Assembly: GCA_964468205.1 (NCBI GenBank)
Contig: CAYXVG010000009.1
Coordinates: 62,001 to 126,000, forward strand
DNA: 64,000 nt
Reading direction: 5' to 3'
Source: CAWELS01 sp964468205
GTDB lineage: Bacteria; Acidobacteriota; Terriglobia; Bryobacterales; Bryobacteraceae
Positions 1 through 8,127 of the stretch are shown here, in pieces; position 1 is the first letter of the stretch, and every line of letters starts with the position of its first letter. The notes beneath the pieces were generated by a model. The model was not told the origin of the DNA and made no database searches. It saw only the letters and a program-made list of their open reading frames with translations. Made by a program: the position numbers and the translations under genes.

Positions 1-363
1 CCCCACTCTTTGCTGCACGAACTTTGCGCCGCGCCCAAGAGCCTCATCTCGCAAACAACGGTCGAGGGCATAGCGGCTGAGACCGTACGCCGGCTCCGGC
101 AGGCTTGCGTTCACCTCCGCGCGTCCAATTTGCAGCAGCATGCGCTCGATACGTACCGCACCCGCCGCCTCCAATCTGGGCCATACCCCCATCCGCCGCG
201 CCGCACCAATGGCTTCGTTTGAGAGGAACTCCCCGCAAACCTTATGGCGCGGGAACTTCGCCTTCTCGTACACCGTCACATTCGCCCCTTCTTCGAGGGC
301 CGCTAACGCCGCCATCGCACCCGCGGGCCCGGATCCGACCACGCTGATTGTTGGTGTAGGCAT
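1..363 (-). CDS. FAD-dependent oxidoreductase, geranylgeranyl-reductase family (N-terminal part, cut by window edge)
   Basis: Reading the minus strand from the ATG at 363 gives 121 codons open to the window edge. Residues 6-14 form the dinucleotide-binding loop VVGSGPAGA, followed by VTVYEKAKFPRHKVCGEFLS, the FPRxKxCGE motif of the geranylgeranyl reductase/halogenase-like flavoprotein family. These enzymes reduce or oxidise isoprenoid or polyketide-type substrates using FAD. The start lies one base after the stop of the methyltransferase gene, so the two are almost certainly co-transcribed. Methyltransferase plus this type of flavoprotein commonly follows a type III polyketide synthase, but that gene is not in view. 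It is not HpnE, whose N-terminus reads differently. The substrate cannot be told from this fragment. Confidence 0.85.
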   Translation of the reverse strand, partial: MPTPTISVVGSGPAGAMAALAALEEGANVTVYEKAKFPRHKVCGEFLSNEAIGAARRMGVWPRLEAAGAVRIERMLLQIGRAEVNASLPEPAYGLSRYALDRCLRDEALGRGAKFVQQRVG

Positions 364-364
364 T

Positions 365-1048
365 CTACCGTTCTCCGATCAAGGACAAGCGAAACCAGGG
401 CAAATGGCGCTTTACGCTCACCCGCTGGATGCCGGCGCGGACAGCCAACGACTCCAGTTCCGCGGGAAGGAAGGCCGCTTCCACCGAAGCCGGGCCGTCA
501 TGGACCGTAAGCTCGCTCCAGCCAAAGATCCGCTGCGTCAACGGCAGAAAATGATAGGCCACGGGGTGGCGGTAGAGGTCCAGCGCCACCACCGCTTGCC
601 TGGCGATCCGATGAAACCGGCGCAGCAGATCCACTACCTCGTCATCAGGAAACTCGTGGAGCAGAAATGAACAGAATACGAAATCGATCGATCTTTCACG
701 AAACGGCAGGGCGAACGCGTCGGCCACCGCCTTCGGATGAGGCGCTTGCGTTAGATGCGACTCCTGTCGATCCAGCGAAAATACCGTCGCTTGCGGAAAC
801 CATCCGCGTACAGCCTCCGCCACGTCGCCGGAAGCAGCGCCAACGTCGGCGAACGAAAACCGCCCATTGCCTGGAATCCGAGCGCGCAGAATCTCCTCGA
901 GGATCTTCCGGCCACCAGCCCACCGGCTGAGCCTCCCGAGGTCCCGGAGGTTCTCACGCGCCAGCGCGGGAGCAGCCGACGCGAGGCGTTCACGGCTGAG
1001 GACGCGGCCGTTCCGGCAGCGCCCTCCATTCGTTCGAGTGCGATTCAT
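365..1048 (-). CDS. class I SAM-dependent methyltransferase
   Basis: The protein has 227 residues. The SAM-binding motif I is FADVGAASGD near residues 67-75, followed by an acidic end of strand 2 (FSLDRQ) and a motif resembling post-I/II (DFVFCSFLLHEFPDDE). This is the usual Rossmann methyltransferase order of the UbiE/Methyltransf_25 type. The ATG at 1048 has a poor ribosome site and the first 50 residues are Arg-rich, so the true start could be internal. The stop is one base before the start of the flavoprotein gene, so the two form an operon. It is divergent from the peptidase gene at 1167. The acceptor substrate is unknown; a small aromatic or polyketide product is a guess from the neighbour. 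Confidence 0.8.
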   Translation of the reverse strand: MNRTRTNGGRCRNGRVLSRERLASAAPALARENLRDLGRLSRWAGGRKILEEILRARIPGNGRFSFADVGAASGDVAEAVRGWFPQATVFSLDRQESHLTQAPHPKAVADAFALPFRERSIDFVFCSFLLHEFPDDEVVDLLRRFHRIARQAVVALDLYRHPVAYHFLPLTQRIFGWSELTVHDGPASVEAAFLPAELESLAVRAGIQRVSVKRHLPWFRLSLIGER

Positions 1049-1118
1049 TAGGAGGCCAGTCTTTATGGGAACGCAATCAGGGGTCGGCTGTCCACCTCCA
1101 GAGGCGCATATGTCCCGA

Positions 1119-1127
1119 TGTTACAAT
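1119..1127 (+). promoter_or_regulatory. candidate extended -10 promoter for the peptidase-accBC unit
   Basis: The sequence TGtTACAAT is an extended -10 element (TG-n-TACAAT). It lies 40 bases before the ATG at 1167, which would give an mRNA leader of about 33 bases. No convincing -35 box is seen 17 bases upstream, which is tolerated in extended -10 promoters. If it is used, the in-frame ATGs at 1065 and 1110 lie outside the transcript, which supports the start chosen at 1167. Confidence 0.4.
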
Positions 1128-1166
1128 CATCTAAAGCTCGAAGGGTTGGGGCCGCCGGAACAGAAA

Positions 1167-2249
1167 ATGACAGCGCAGCAGTTCGCCAATCGCCGGGAGA
1201 AGCTTCTCGAGTCCATGCGCGAGCGTGGACTCGACGCCTTACTCGTCAGCGCCCTTCCGAATGTACGATATCTTACTGGGTTCACCGGCTCGAACGCCAT
1301 GCTGCTGCTCGGCTCCCGTGATCCGCTCTTGTTCACCGACCCTCGTTACGAGATCCAGGCCCCGGCCCAGACGGACTGCCCAGTCCGGATCGCAACCGGG
1401 GCGCTGACTAAAACCGTGGGCGCCAGCCTCCGCCGCCGCCGTTTCCGGACGTTGGGGTTCGAAGCAGACCGGCTGCATTACTCCACTTACGAAACACTGC
1501 TTTCCGAGGCGTCTCCGAAACTCGAATTCGTGCCGGCTTCAGGCCTCATTGAAGAACTGCGGATGATCAAGGACGCCCAGGAGATCGACCTTATACGCCG
1601 CTCCGTCGAGCTCTGCTCAAAGGCTCATGCCCGGACCGTCCGCCGCATTCGCCCCGGGATGCGGGAATTCGAACTCGCCGCAGCCATCGATCACGAAATG
1701 CGAAAGCTCGGCGCCGAGAAACCATCGTTCGAGACAATCGTCGCATTTGGGGAGCGCACGGCGCTCCCGCACGCCACGCCGACCGGCCGGACGCTGAAGC
1801 CAAATGAGTTAATATTGATGGATGTGGGGGCGATGCGCTCCGGCTATGCAAGCGACATGACGCGCATGGCATTTGCCGGACGTCCTGCCCGCAAGGTTCG
1901 AACCCTTCATCAAGCGGTTTTGGAGGCGCAACTGGCGGCAGTGGACGCTATTCGTCCAGGAATAGCTGCTGCAGCGGTCGATCGCAAGGCGCGTCAGGTT
2001 CTCAAACGGCACGGTCTGGAGAAACTCTTCGTTCACTCCACCGGCCATGGACTTGGCCTCGAGATTCACGAGGCGCCACGCATCGGCCGGCAATCCAAGC
2101 TCCGCCTCGAGCGGGGAATGGTAATTACGGTGGAACCTGGTGTATACATGGAAGGGTTCGGCGGAATTCGGATCGAAGATACGGTTGTGGTAACGGACTC
2201 TGGCTGCGAGGTGCTCACGCCCACCTCGAAAGAGCTTCTCGAACTTTAG
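1167..2249 (+). CDS. Xaa-Pro aminopeptidase/dipeptidase (M24B)
   Basis: This is a 360-residue cytosolic metallopeptidase that removes N-terminal residues ahead of proline. It has a creatinase N-domain (LLVSALPNVRYLTGFTGSNA) and a pita-bread catalytic domain carrying the five metal ligands: MDVGA and SDMTR (two Asp), STGHGLGLEIHE (His), TVEPGVY (Glu) and GIRIED (Glu). The start at 1167 gives the family's usual N-terminus; in-frame ATGs at 1065 (behind an AGGAGG) and 1110 would add residues with no family character. It is followed by accB after 49 bases. A peptidase next to accB/accC is a common arrangement, often with efp between, but efp is absent here. Confidence 0.9.
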   Translation: MTAQQFANRREKLLESMRERGLDALLVSALPNVRYLTGFTGSNAMLLLGSRDPLLFTDPRYEIQAPAQTDCPVRIATGALTKTVGASLRRRRFRTLGFEADRLHYSTYETLLSEASPKLEFVPASGLIEELRMIKDAQEIDLIRRSVELCSKAHARTVRRIRPGMREFELAAAIDHEMRKLGAEKPSFETIVAFGERTALPHATPTGRTLKPNELILMDVGAMRSGYASDMTRMAFAGRPARKVRTLHQAVLEAQLAAVDAIRPGIAAAAVDRKARQVLKRHGLEKLFVHSTGHGLGLEIHEAPRIGRQSKLRLERGMVITVEPGVYMEGFGGIRIEDTVVVTDSGCEVLTPTSKELLEL

Positions 2250-2298
2250 GCTCGATCGGCGCTCTCGCCACTCTCCGTAGCGGAAACTGAGAAACTAC

Positions 2299-2787
2299 AT
2301 GACTCTCGAAGAAATTAAGGAACTGGTTCAAGTCGTTATCGATAGCGGTGTTGCCGAACTGGAAGTTACCCGGGGCGACAACAAGGTTTGCATCCGCAAG
2401 AACTCCAAACTCACGACACACGAGATCCTGGCGCCAGGGCAAATGCCCCCGGCATATGCTGGCTTCGCCCCGGCGGCCCCTGCTATGCCCGTTGAACCAG
2501 AACCGCCAAGCCATCAGCCCGCGGCCAAGCCCGCCGTGGACGAAGGCCTTGAATACGTCAAATCCCCCATCGTCGGGACATTCTACGAGGCGTCTTCACC
2601 CGACGCCCAGCCGTTCGTGCGAACGGGTGACAGAATTACCCCCGGACAAGTTCTCTGCATCATCGAATCCATGAAACTTATGAACGAAATAGAGGCAGAG
2701 ATCTCGGGAACCATTGTCGGAAAGCTCGTCGAGAACGCCCGCCCCGTCGAATATGGGGAGGCCCTCTTCTCGATCAAACCCGATTAG
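2299..2787 (+). CDS. accB: acetyl-CoA carboxylase biotin carboxyl carrier protein
   Basis: The protein has 162 residues. The N-terminal helix (TLEEIKELVQVVIDSGVAELE) is typical of AccB, then comes an Ala/Pro-rich flexible linker (about residues 45-80). The C-terminal biotinyl domain carries IIESMKLMNEIEAE, where Lys126 is the biotinylation site. It carries CO2 between biotin carboxylase and carboxyltransferase in the first step of fatty acid synthesis. The accC start follows 28 bases downstream, so the two are translated from one message. Confidence 0.95.
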   Translation: MTLEEIKELVQVVIDSGVAELEVTRGDNKVCIRKNSKLTTHEILAPGQMPPAYAGFAPAAPAMPVEPEPPSHQPAAKPAVDEGLEYVKSPIVGTFYEASSPDAQPFVRTGDRITPGQVLCIIESMKLMNEIEAEISGTIVGKLVENARPVEYGEALFSIKPD

Positions 2788-2815
2788 ACGCCACAGCCTG
2801 CCGGTTTATCACAGT

Positions 2816-4180
2816 ATGTTCCGAAAAGTCCTCATTGCTAACCGTGGAGAGATCGCGCTCCGCGTTATCTGCGCCTGTAAGGAGCTCGGCATCAAAACGG
2901 TCGCCGTCTACTCCGAGGCCGACCGCAACTCCCTCCACGTTCGTTTCGCCGACGAGGCAGTGTGCATCGGTCCTGCCAAGAGCAACCGCAGCTACCTCGA
3001 TGTGCCCTCGGTCATTAGCGCCGCTGAGATTACCAATGCCGACGCCATCCATCCCGGCTACGGCTTTCTCAGCGAGAACGCCGATTTCGCCGAGGTCTGC
3101 GAGACCTCCGGCTTGGCATTCATCGGCCCCAAACCCGACGTGACGCGGCTGATGGGCTTCAAGCAGCACGCCAGAGAGGCGATGGCCAAGGCCGGCGTCC
3201 CGGTGTTGCCGGGTTCTCAAGGGATTCTCAGCGGCCCCGAAGAGGGGCTCGAAATCGCCGCTGACATTGGGTATCCCGTATTGTTAAAGGCGTCGGCCGG
3301 TGGTGGGGGGCGCGGGATGCGCGTCGTCGACGAACCCTCTCAGCTCCCCGGACGGTTGTCCCAGGCCCGGGCGGAAGCCGAAGCGGCCTTCTCCTGCCCG
3401 GACATCTACCTGGAGAAATTCATCATCGCCCCCCGCCATATCGAGTTTCAGGTGCTGGCGGATCTGGAGAGCAATGTCGCCGTGCTGGGCGAACGTGAAT
3501 GCTCAATTCAACGGCGCCATCAGAAACTGATCGAAGAGTCCCCATCAGTGGCGATGACGCCCGAGTTGCGCCAGTTGATGTCCGATAGGCTGTCGGTGGC
3601 TCTGAACGCCGTCGGTTACACCAATGCCGGCACTGTCGAATTCGTCATGGACGCAAACGGCGGCCTCTATTTCATCGAGGTGAACGCTCGCATTCAGGTG
3701 GAACACCCGGTCACCGAATTCGTCACCGGAATCGACCTCGTAAAGGGCCAGTTCCTGGTCGCCGCCGGAGCTAAGATCGACGAGGTCACCAGGGGACCAA
3801 TTCAACTCACCGGGCACGCCATCGAGTGCCGGATCAACGCGGAACACCCTCGTACCTTCGTGCCGTCGCCGGGACGCGTCACCGCCTTGAACCTCCCCGG
3901 CGGCATCGGTGTTCGGGTCGATACAGCCGCCTACCAGGACGGTGTGATTCCACCCTACTACGACTCCCTGGTGGCAAAACTCATCACCCACGGCCGAGAC
4001 CGATCCGAGGCCATCGCCCGGATGAACCGGGCCCTCGAGATGTTCGTGCTGGAGGGAATTCACACCAGCATCCCCCTACATCGCCGCATCCTGACCCACC
4101 CGGATTTCATTTCCGGCGACATCGACACGCAGTTCATCTCCCGGATGGAAAAAGAGGCCAAAGAAGAGATTCCGGCGTAA
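2816..4180 (+). CDS. accC: acetyl-CoA carboxylase, biotin carboxylase subunit
   Basis: The protein has 454 residues, the normal AccC length, and starts MFRKVLIANRGEIALRVI. It shows the ATP-grasp glycine-rich loop KASAGGGGRGMR, the catalytic stretch FIEVNARIQVEHPVTE, and the C-terminal domain with IECRINAEHP. It carboxylates the biotin on AccB using ATP and bicarbonate. An upstream in-frame start at 2714 would overlap accB and adds no family sequence, so the ATG at 2816 was chosen. It is convergent with hpnD, with only 14 bases between stops and no clear terminator hairpin. Confidence 0.95.
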   Translation: MFRKVLIANRGEIALRVICACKELGIKTVAVYSEADRNSLHVRFADEAVCIGPAKSNRSYLDVPSVISAAEITNADAIHPGYGFLSENADFAEVCETSGLAFIGPKPDVTRLMGFKQHAREAMAKAGVPVLPGSQGILSGPEEGLEIAADIGYPVLLKASAGGGGRGMRVVDEPSQLPGRLSQARAEAEAAFSCPDIYLEKFIIAPRHIEFQVLADLESNVAVLGERECSIQRRHQKLIEESPSVAMTPELRQLMSDRLSVALNAVGYTNAGTVEFVMDANGGLYFIEVNARIQVEHPVTEFVTGIDLVKGQFLVAAGAKIDEVTRGPIQLTGHAIECRINAEHPRTFVPSPGRVTALNLPGGIGVRVDTAAYQDGVIPPYYDSLVAKLITHGRDRSEAIARMNRALEMFVLEGIHTSIPLHRRILTHPDFISGDIDTQFISRMEKEAKEEIPA

Positions 4181-4194
4181 GGGAGGCGTCCCGG

Positions 4195-5076
4195 CTACAA
4201 TCCGCCCAAGCGGAGCGAGGAACCACCGGCCATTCCGCGCAGAAAGATCAATCCCTTTTCCCAGGACGGAACGCTCACCCGGCGGCTCAATACGTCAAAT
4301 CTCCGATTCTCGATCCGTTCGAGAAGCCGCGCGTAGATCCGGATGAGCGCCCACAACGCACCCCGGCTCTCCGGCTGCACAAGACCGACGAGTCCGGCCG
4401 ACTCGCTGTAATATCCGCGCGCCCGCCCGGCCTCGAACCGCATCAGCTCGACGAACTCCGGCCTCGTCCTCTCATCGAGAAACCATCCCGGATCAACACC
4501 GAACGAATCCAGGTCCTCACGCGGAAGATACACGCGGCCCATCTCCGCGTCTTCCCGGACATCTCGAAGGATATTGGTGAGCTGAAACGCGATGCCGCAC
4601 TTCTCCGCCAGCGGCAGCGCCTCATCCGATTCGAAGCCGAAGACGTGGATCACGGATAGGCCGACGGCCGACGCGACCTGATAGCAATACTGGTAGAGAT
4701 CCCCGAAGGTTTCGAACGTCCGCCGCTCGAGATCCGATGAAACGCCCGCGATCATCTCCCGAAAATAGTCATGAGGGATCTGGAAGCGCTCCACCGCGTC
4801 ACGAAAAGCAGGCCAGCAAACATGTTCCCCGTAACCACCGTCGAGCGTCTTCTCTAGCTCCCGGCTCCAGTGCTCGATCGCTTTCCCAGGCGAAGAGTAG
4901 CCGTGCTTATCCGGCTCATCGCTGATGTCGTCGCAGACCCGGTTAAACGTGTACAGGGCGCACATCGCGTCGCGCTGCTCACGGCGAAGCAGCGCGAACG
5001 AGTAGTAGAAATTCTTGGCACGGGCACGGGCAATCCGCCGGCACAGCGCGTATGACTCTGCCACGGAAACGCTCAT
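4195..5076 (-). CDS. hpnD: presqualene diphosphate synthase HpnD
   Basis: The 293-residue class I prenyl synthase belongs to the squalene/phytoene synthase family. It has the first Asp-rich motif DDISDE at residues 49-54 and the second, NILRDVREDAEMGRVYLPRE, with the RVYLP signature. In the HpnCDE route, HpnD joins two farnesyl diphosphates to presqualene diphosphate, which HpnC converts to hydroxysqualene. The start overlaps the hpnC stop by four bases (ATGA), so it is the last gene of the hopanoid operon. Assignment to HpnD rather than HpnC rests on order and on closer resemblance of the DDISDE block; the two paralogues could in principle be swapped. Confidence 0.88.
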   Translation of the reverse strand: MSVSVAESYALCRRIARARAKNFYYSFALLRREQRDAMCALYTFNRVCDDISDEPDKHGYSSPGKAIEHWSRELEKTLDGGYGEHVCWPAFRDAVERFQIPHDYFREMIAGVSSDLERRTFETFGDLYQYCYQVASAVGLSVIHVFGFESDEALPLAEKCGIAFQLTNILRDVREDAEMGRVYLPREDLDSFGVDPGWFLDERTRPEFVELMRFEAGRARGYYSESAGLVGLVQPESRGALWALIRIYARLLERIENRRFDVLSRRVSVPSWEKGLIFLRGMAGGSSLRLGGL

Positions 5077-5996
5077 GCCGCCCGCCGGGCCGCCACCCTG
5101 GCCAGGGTTCCGAGCAACAATCCCACTCGCTCGAACCTGGTCACGACAGGACGCCGCCTCAACACGTCGTAGTCCTGCCGGCGGATTTTTTCCAGAACGC
5201 GCATCCCGCCGCGGCTGAAGAGCTCAAGATCCACCGCCAGCCGCCGGTCTACCGTCCGCGCCAGCGGCAGTCCCGCCTCGAAGTGGCTCGCGGCAACATC
5301 CACCGCCTCGCGCATGGCGGCTCGCAACTCCGGGGTGGCCTCCTCGCGGGCAATGTCGTCCGGAGAGGCGCCATGGCGCTCGATAATATCCAGGGGAAGA
5401 TAGACACGGCCTTTCTTCCAGTCCAGCGGTACGTCCTGCCAGAAGTTCGCCAGTTGGAGCGCAGTGCAGGTCGAGTCCGACATCCGGAAACGCTCCGGGT
5501 CGGAGTAACCGCATAGCAGCAATACAAGCCGGCCAACCGGGTCCGCCGAAAGGCGGCAGTATTGTTCTAGTTCCCCAAGAGTCCGGTAGCGGATCACTGT
5601 CTGATCCTGGATAAATGCGCGAATCAAATCAGCAAACAGCTCCTTGGGTAGAGTGTGCCGTCCCACAGTGCTGTGCAGCGCTACAAATACCGGATGCCAG
5701 ACCTCTCCGGCGTACATCGCATCGAGTTCTTCACGCCACCAGGCAAGAAGCTCCAGGCTCCGGCCAGGGTCGCCGATCTCATCGCCAAGATCGTCCGCCC
5801 AACGGCAGAAGGAATAGACGTTGTAGAAATCTTGGTGCAGTCGCTTGGGCAGCAGGAAGGAGACGATGTGGAAGTTCTCGTAGTGGTGATGAGCCAGCCA
5901 GCGGGTGTATTGAAACGAATCTTCCTGGTTCCAAGCCCGGGAGCTGGTTCCGGACGCTTCGAGGAAATCCTTCGGAACTAGGAACGGTGTCGCCAA
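5073..5996 (-). CDS. hpnC: hydroxysqualene synthase HpnC
   Basis: The 307-residue protein is the second squalene/phytoene-synthase-family enzyme of the operon. The N-terminal block WLAHHHYENFHIVSFLLPK is typical of HpnC, followed by Asp-rich motif 1 (DDLGDE, residues 69-73) and motif 2 (NFWQDVPLDWKKGRVYLPLD). It should convert presqualene diphosphate to hydroxysqualene. The start is a TTG 16 bases after the MDR stop, the first possible start in frame after the upstream gene; there is no good ATG alternative. No HpnE desaturase gene is seen in this window. Confidence 0.88.
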   Translation of the reverse strand: MATPFLVPKDFLEASGTSSRAWNQEDSFQYTRWLAHHHYENFHIVSFLLPKRLHQDFYNVYSFCRWADDLGDEIGDPGRSLELLAWWREELDAMYAGEVWHPVFVALHSTVGRHTLPKELFADLIRAFIQDQTVIRYRTLGELEQYCRLSADPVGRLVLLLCGYSDPERFRMSDSTCTALQLANFWQDVPLDWKKGRVYLPLDIIERHGASPDDIAREEATPELRAAMREAVDVAASHFEAGLPLARTVDRRLAVDLELFSRGGMRVLEKIRRQDYDVLRRRPVVTRFERVGLLLGTLARVAARRAA

Positions 5997-6012
5997 TCCA
6001 CTAACAAACCCG

Positions 6013-7050
6013 CTACGGAATGATCGCAGTCTTCATATGGCCATTGTGGCTCATCAGGTGACGCATCACCTCGAGCAAGTTGGTGAGCGGTTCCACGCCG
6101 TTCACGAAGTCTTGTGCGGTGATCTCGCCGCGGGAGACCGAGTCGAGGGCTTTCCGGATGTGCGCCGGAGTATGGTGAAAGCTGGCCTTGCAGGTGATCT
6201 CCGAGTAGTGAAGCAGCGACGTATCCAACGAGATCTGGCTATTGTTTGGGCAGCCACCGAAGAAGTTGACGGTGCCGCCGCGTCGCACGAGATTGACGGC
6301 CGTTTCCCATGCCTCGGGCAGCCCCACCGCTTCGAGCACAATGTCGGCTCCACGCCCTGCCGTCCTCTCCCGAACGAGCGTTTCGAGATCGGAACCATCG
6401 CTCAGCAGTAGATCTTCCGCACCCATGCGTGCCGCCCTGTCAAGTTGGGTCTGCCGGCGGCCAATAGCGATCACCCGGGCTCCGAGAACGTTCGCCAACC
6501 GCACGAACATGAGGCCGATGGGACCAAGCCCGATAACGACCACATTATCGCCCGGGCGGAGATTGGTTTCCTCCAGACCTCGCAACACACAGGCCAAGGG
6601 CTCAACCAAAGCCGCGTCTTGATACGTTACATGATCCGGAATGGCATGAGTGTTGCGCTCGACAATCCGGGAAGGTATCCGGATGAACTCGGCATAAGCT
6701 CCGTTGTTGAAGAGCAGATTCTCGCAGAGATTCTCGGCCTCCCGGTGGCAGTAATAGCATTCTCCGCATGGAGCGGAATTAGCAGCGACAATTCTCTGCC
6801 CTTCCTCGAACTTCGTGACTGCGGAGCCGACTCTGACAATGTCTCCTGCAAGTTCGTGTCCGAACAGGGCGGGAGGAACTATCATCCGCGCGTGGTAGCC
6901 GCGGCGAAAGACCTTCACATCCGTGCCGCAGGTAAGCGCGGCCCGGACTCGCACCAGCACGTCACCATCTTCGATTTCTGGCACAGCCACCTGCTCAACA
7001 CGAAGATGTTCCTTGCCATAGAGCACGGCGGCTATCATTTGCGTATTCAC
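6013..7050 (-). CDS. zinc-dependent medium-chain dehydrogenase (hopanoid operon)
   Basis: The 345-residue MDR-family enzyme has the catalytic zinc ligands in ALTCGTDVKVF and FGHELAG, the structural zinc Cys set in PCGECYYCHREAENLCEN, and the NAD(P)-binding VIGLGPIGL. It resembles sorbitol/threonine dehydrogenases, which oxidise or reduce secondary alcohols on sugars. The GTG at 7050 immediately follows the stop of the next MDR gene and has AAAGGA upstream; an ATG at 7038 is the alternative. It sits between hpnG and hpnC genes on one transcript. A role on the ribose-derived side chain of hopanoids is an inference from position only. Confidence 0.85.
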   Translation of the reverse strand: MNTQMIAAVLYGKEHLRVEQVAVPEIEDGDVLVRVRAALTCGTDVKVFRRGYHARMIVPPALFGHELAGDIVRVGSAVTKFEEGQRIVAANSAPCGECYYCHREAENLCENLLFNNGAYAEFIRIPSRIVERNTHAIPDHVTYQDAALVEPLACVLRGLEETNLRPGDNVVVIGLGPIGLMFVRLANVLGARVIAIGRRQTQLDRAARMGAEDLLLSDGSDLETLVRERTAGRGADIVLEAVGLPEAWETAVNLVRRGGTVNFFGGCPNNSQISLDTSLLHYSEITCKASFHHTPAHIRKALDSVSRGEITAQDFVNGVEPLTNLLEVMRHLMSHNGHMKTAIIP

Positions 7051-8127
7051 TTATGAAGTCCTTTGGGGTAGAACCACAATTTTCAAGGATTCTCCGCTCG
7101 GATGCAACGCCAAGTCCACGCCAGAGCGGATGTCGTCAAGCGGCAGGCGGTGGGAAACCAGTTCCGACACCGGCAATTCGCCGCTAAACACAAGATCGGC
7201 GGACTCCTTCTGCAAGTCTACCGAAGCACTGTAACAACCCAATAAAACGCGCTCTTCTTTACAGATGTCGGCCCCCGAGACCTCGATTCGTTCGTTGGCG
7301 GATGTCTGCGCAAAGAGCAGAATCTTCGCGCCGGGACGGGAACACTCCATGGCCTGTTGCACAATTTCTGGAGCCGATGCGGCGACAATCACGATGTCGG
7401 CGCCCCGGCCGTTCGTCCTCGCCTTCACTTCGGCGGCTATGTCAATGCTGAGAGGATTCCAGCATTCGTCCGCGCCAAACCGGCACGCCAAATGCCGGCG
7501 CTCCCCCATTGTGTCAGTCGTCAACAAAGCCGCTCCCGTTCGCTTCACGAGCATTGTGAAAAGAAGCCCAATCGGCCCTTGTCCGAGAATAGCAACTGTA
7601 TCTTCCGGTTGCGGATCAACAAGTTCGGTGGCCTTGTGACAGGTATTCACCGGCTCCACAAGACAAGCGGTCTCAAACGGAACCCCATCCGGGATCTTCT
7701 CGACTCCTCGCTCCACTATCCAGTCCATAATCCGCACATACTGAGCAAAGCCCCCGCCCGCGGGCTCAAAGCCGGCTGTGATTCCAACACGCTTGTAGGT
7801 CTCGCATTGAGCATACAACTTTCGCTCGCAATAAAAACATTTTAGGCATGGTATGTGGTGAAACGCCACCACCCGGTCGCCAGTCGAGAACCTGCTCACA
7901 CCCGCCCCGACGGTAGCGACCACTCCTGCGGTTTCATGACCATAGATGCGGGGCGCGGGTAAGAGGTCGTATTCAATCTTCTTGAGGTCCGTATGGCAGA
8001 TTCCACAACTTTCCACCCGGACGAGAAGCTCGCCTTCCTGAATCGTGGGGACCGGCACCTCTTCCACCACGACAGTCTGGTTTCCGCGGTAAACGGCCGC
8101 CCGCATCCGGTCTTGACCCTTACTCAT
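7051..8127 (-). CDS. zinc-dependent medium-chain dehydrogenase (hopanoid operon)
   Basis: This 358-residue MDR-family alcohol dehydrogenase has the catalytic zinc motif ESCGICHTDLKKI with IYGHETAG, the structural zinc motif PCLKCFYCERKLYAQCE, and the cofactor loop AILGQGPIGL. It is clearly a paralogue of the next gene rather than a duplicate, because the sequences differ widely. The ATG at 8127 overlaps the end of hpnG by eight bases; a TTG at 8133 is also in frame. It is embedded in the hopanoid operon, directly after the gene that makes ribosylhopane, so a redox step on the hopanoid side chain is plausible but unproven. Confidence 0.85.
   Translation of the reverse strand: MSKGQDRMRAAVYRGNQTVVVEEVPVPTIQEGELLVRVESCGICHTDLKKIEYDLLPAPRIYGHETAGVVATVGAGVSRFSTGDRVVAFHHIPCLKCFYCERKLYAQCETYKRVGITAGFEPAGGGFAQYVRIMDWIVERGVEKIPDGVPFETACLVEPVNTCHKATELVDPQPEDTVAILGQGPIGLLFTMLVKRTGAALLTTDTMGERRHLACRFGADECWNPLSIDIAAEVKARTNGRGADIVIVAASAPEIVQQAMECSRPGAKILLFAQTSANERIEVSGADICKEERVLLGCYSASVDLQKESADLVFSGELPVSELVSHRLPLDDIRSGVDLALHPSGESLKIVVLPQRTS

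Noticed and set aside
1..363. HpnE squalene desaturase
   Set aside because: The FPRxKxCGE-type motif points to geranylgeranyl-reductase-type flavoproteins, not the HpnE family, and the gene is in a different operon.
3826..4659. 277-residue plus-strand open frame across the accC/hpnD junction
   Set aside because: It overlaps the certain 3' ends of accC and hpnD in other frames and has no recognisable features.
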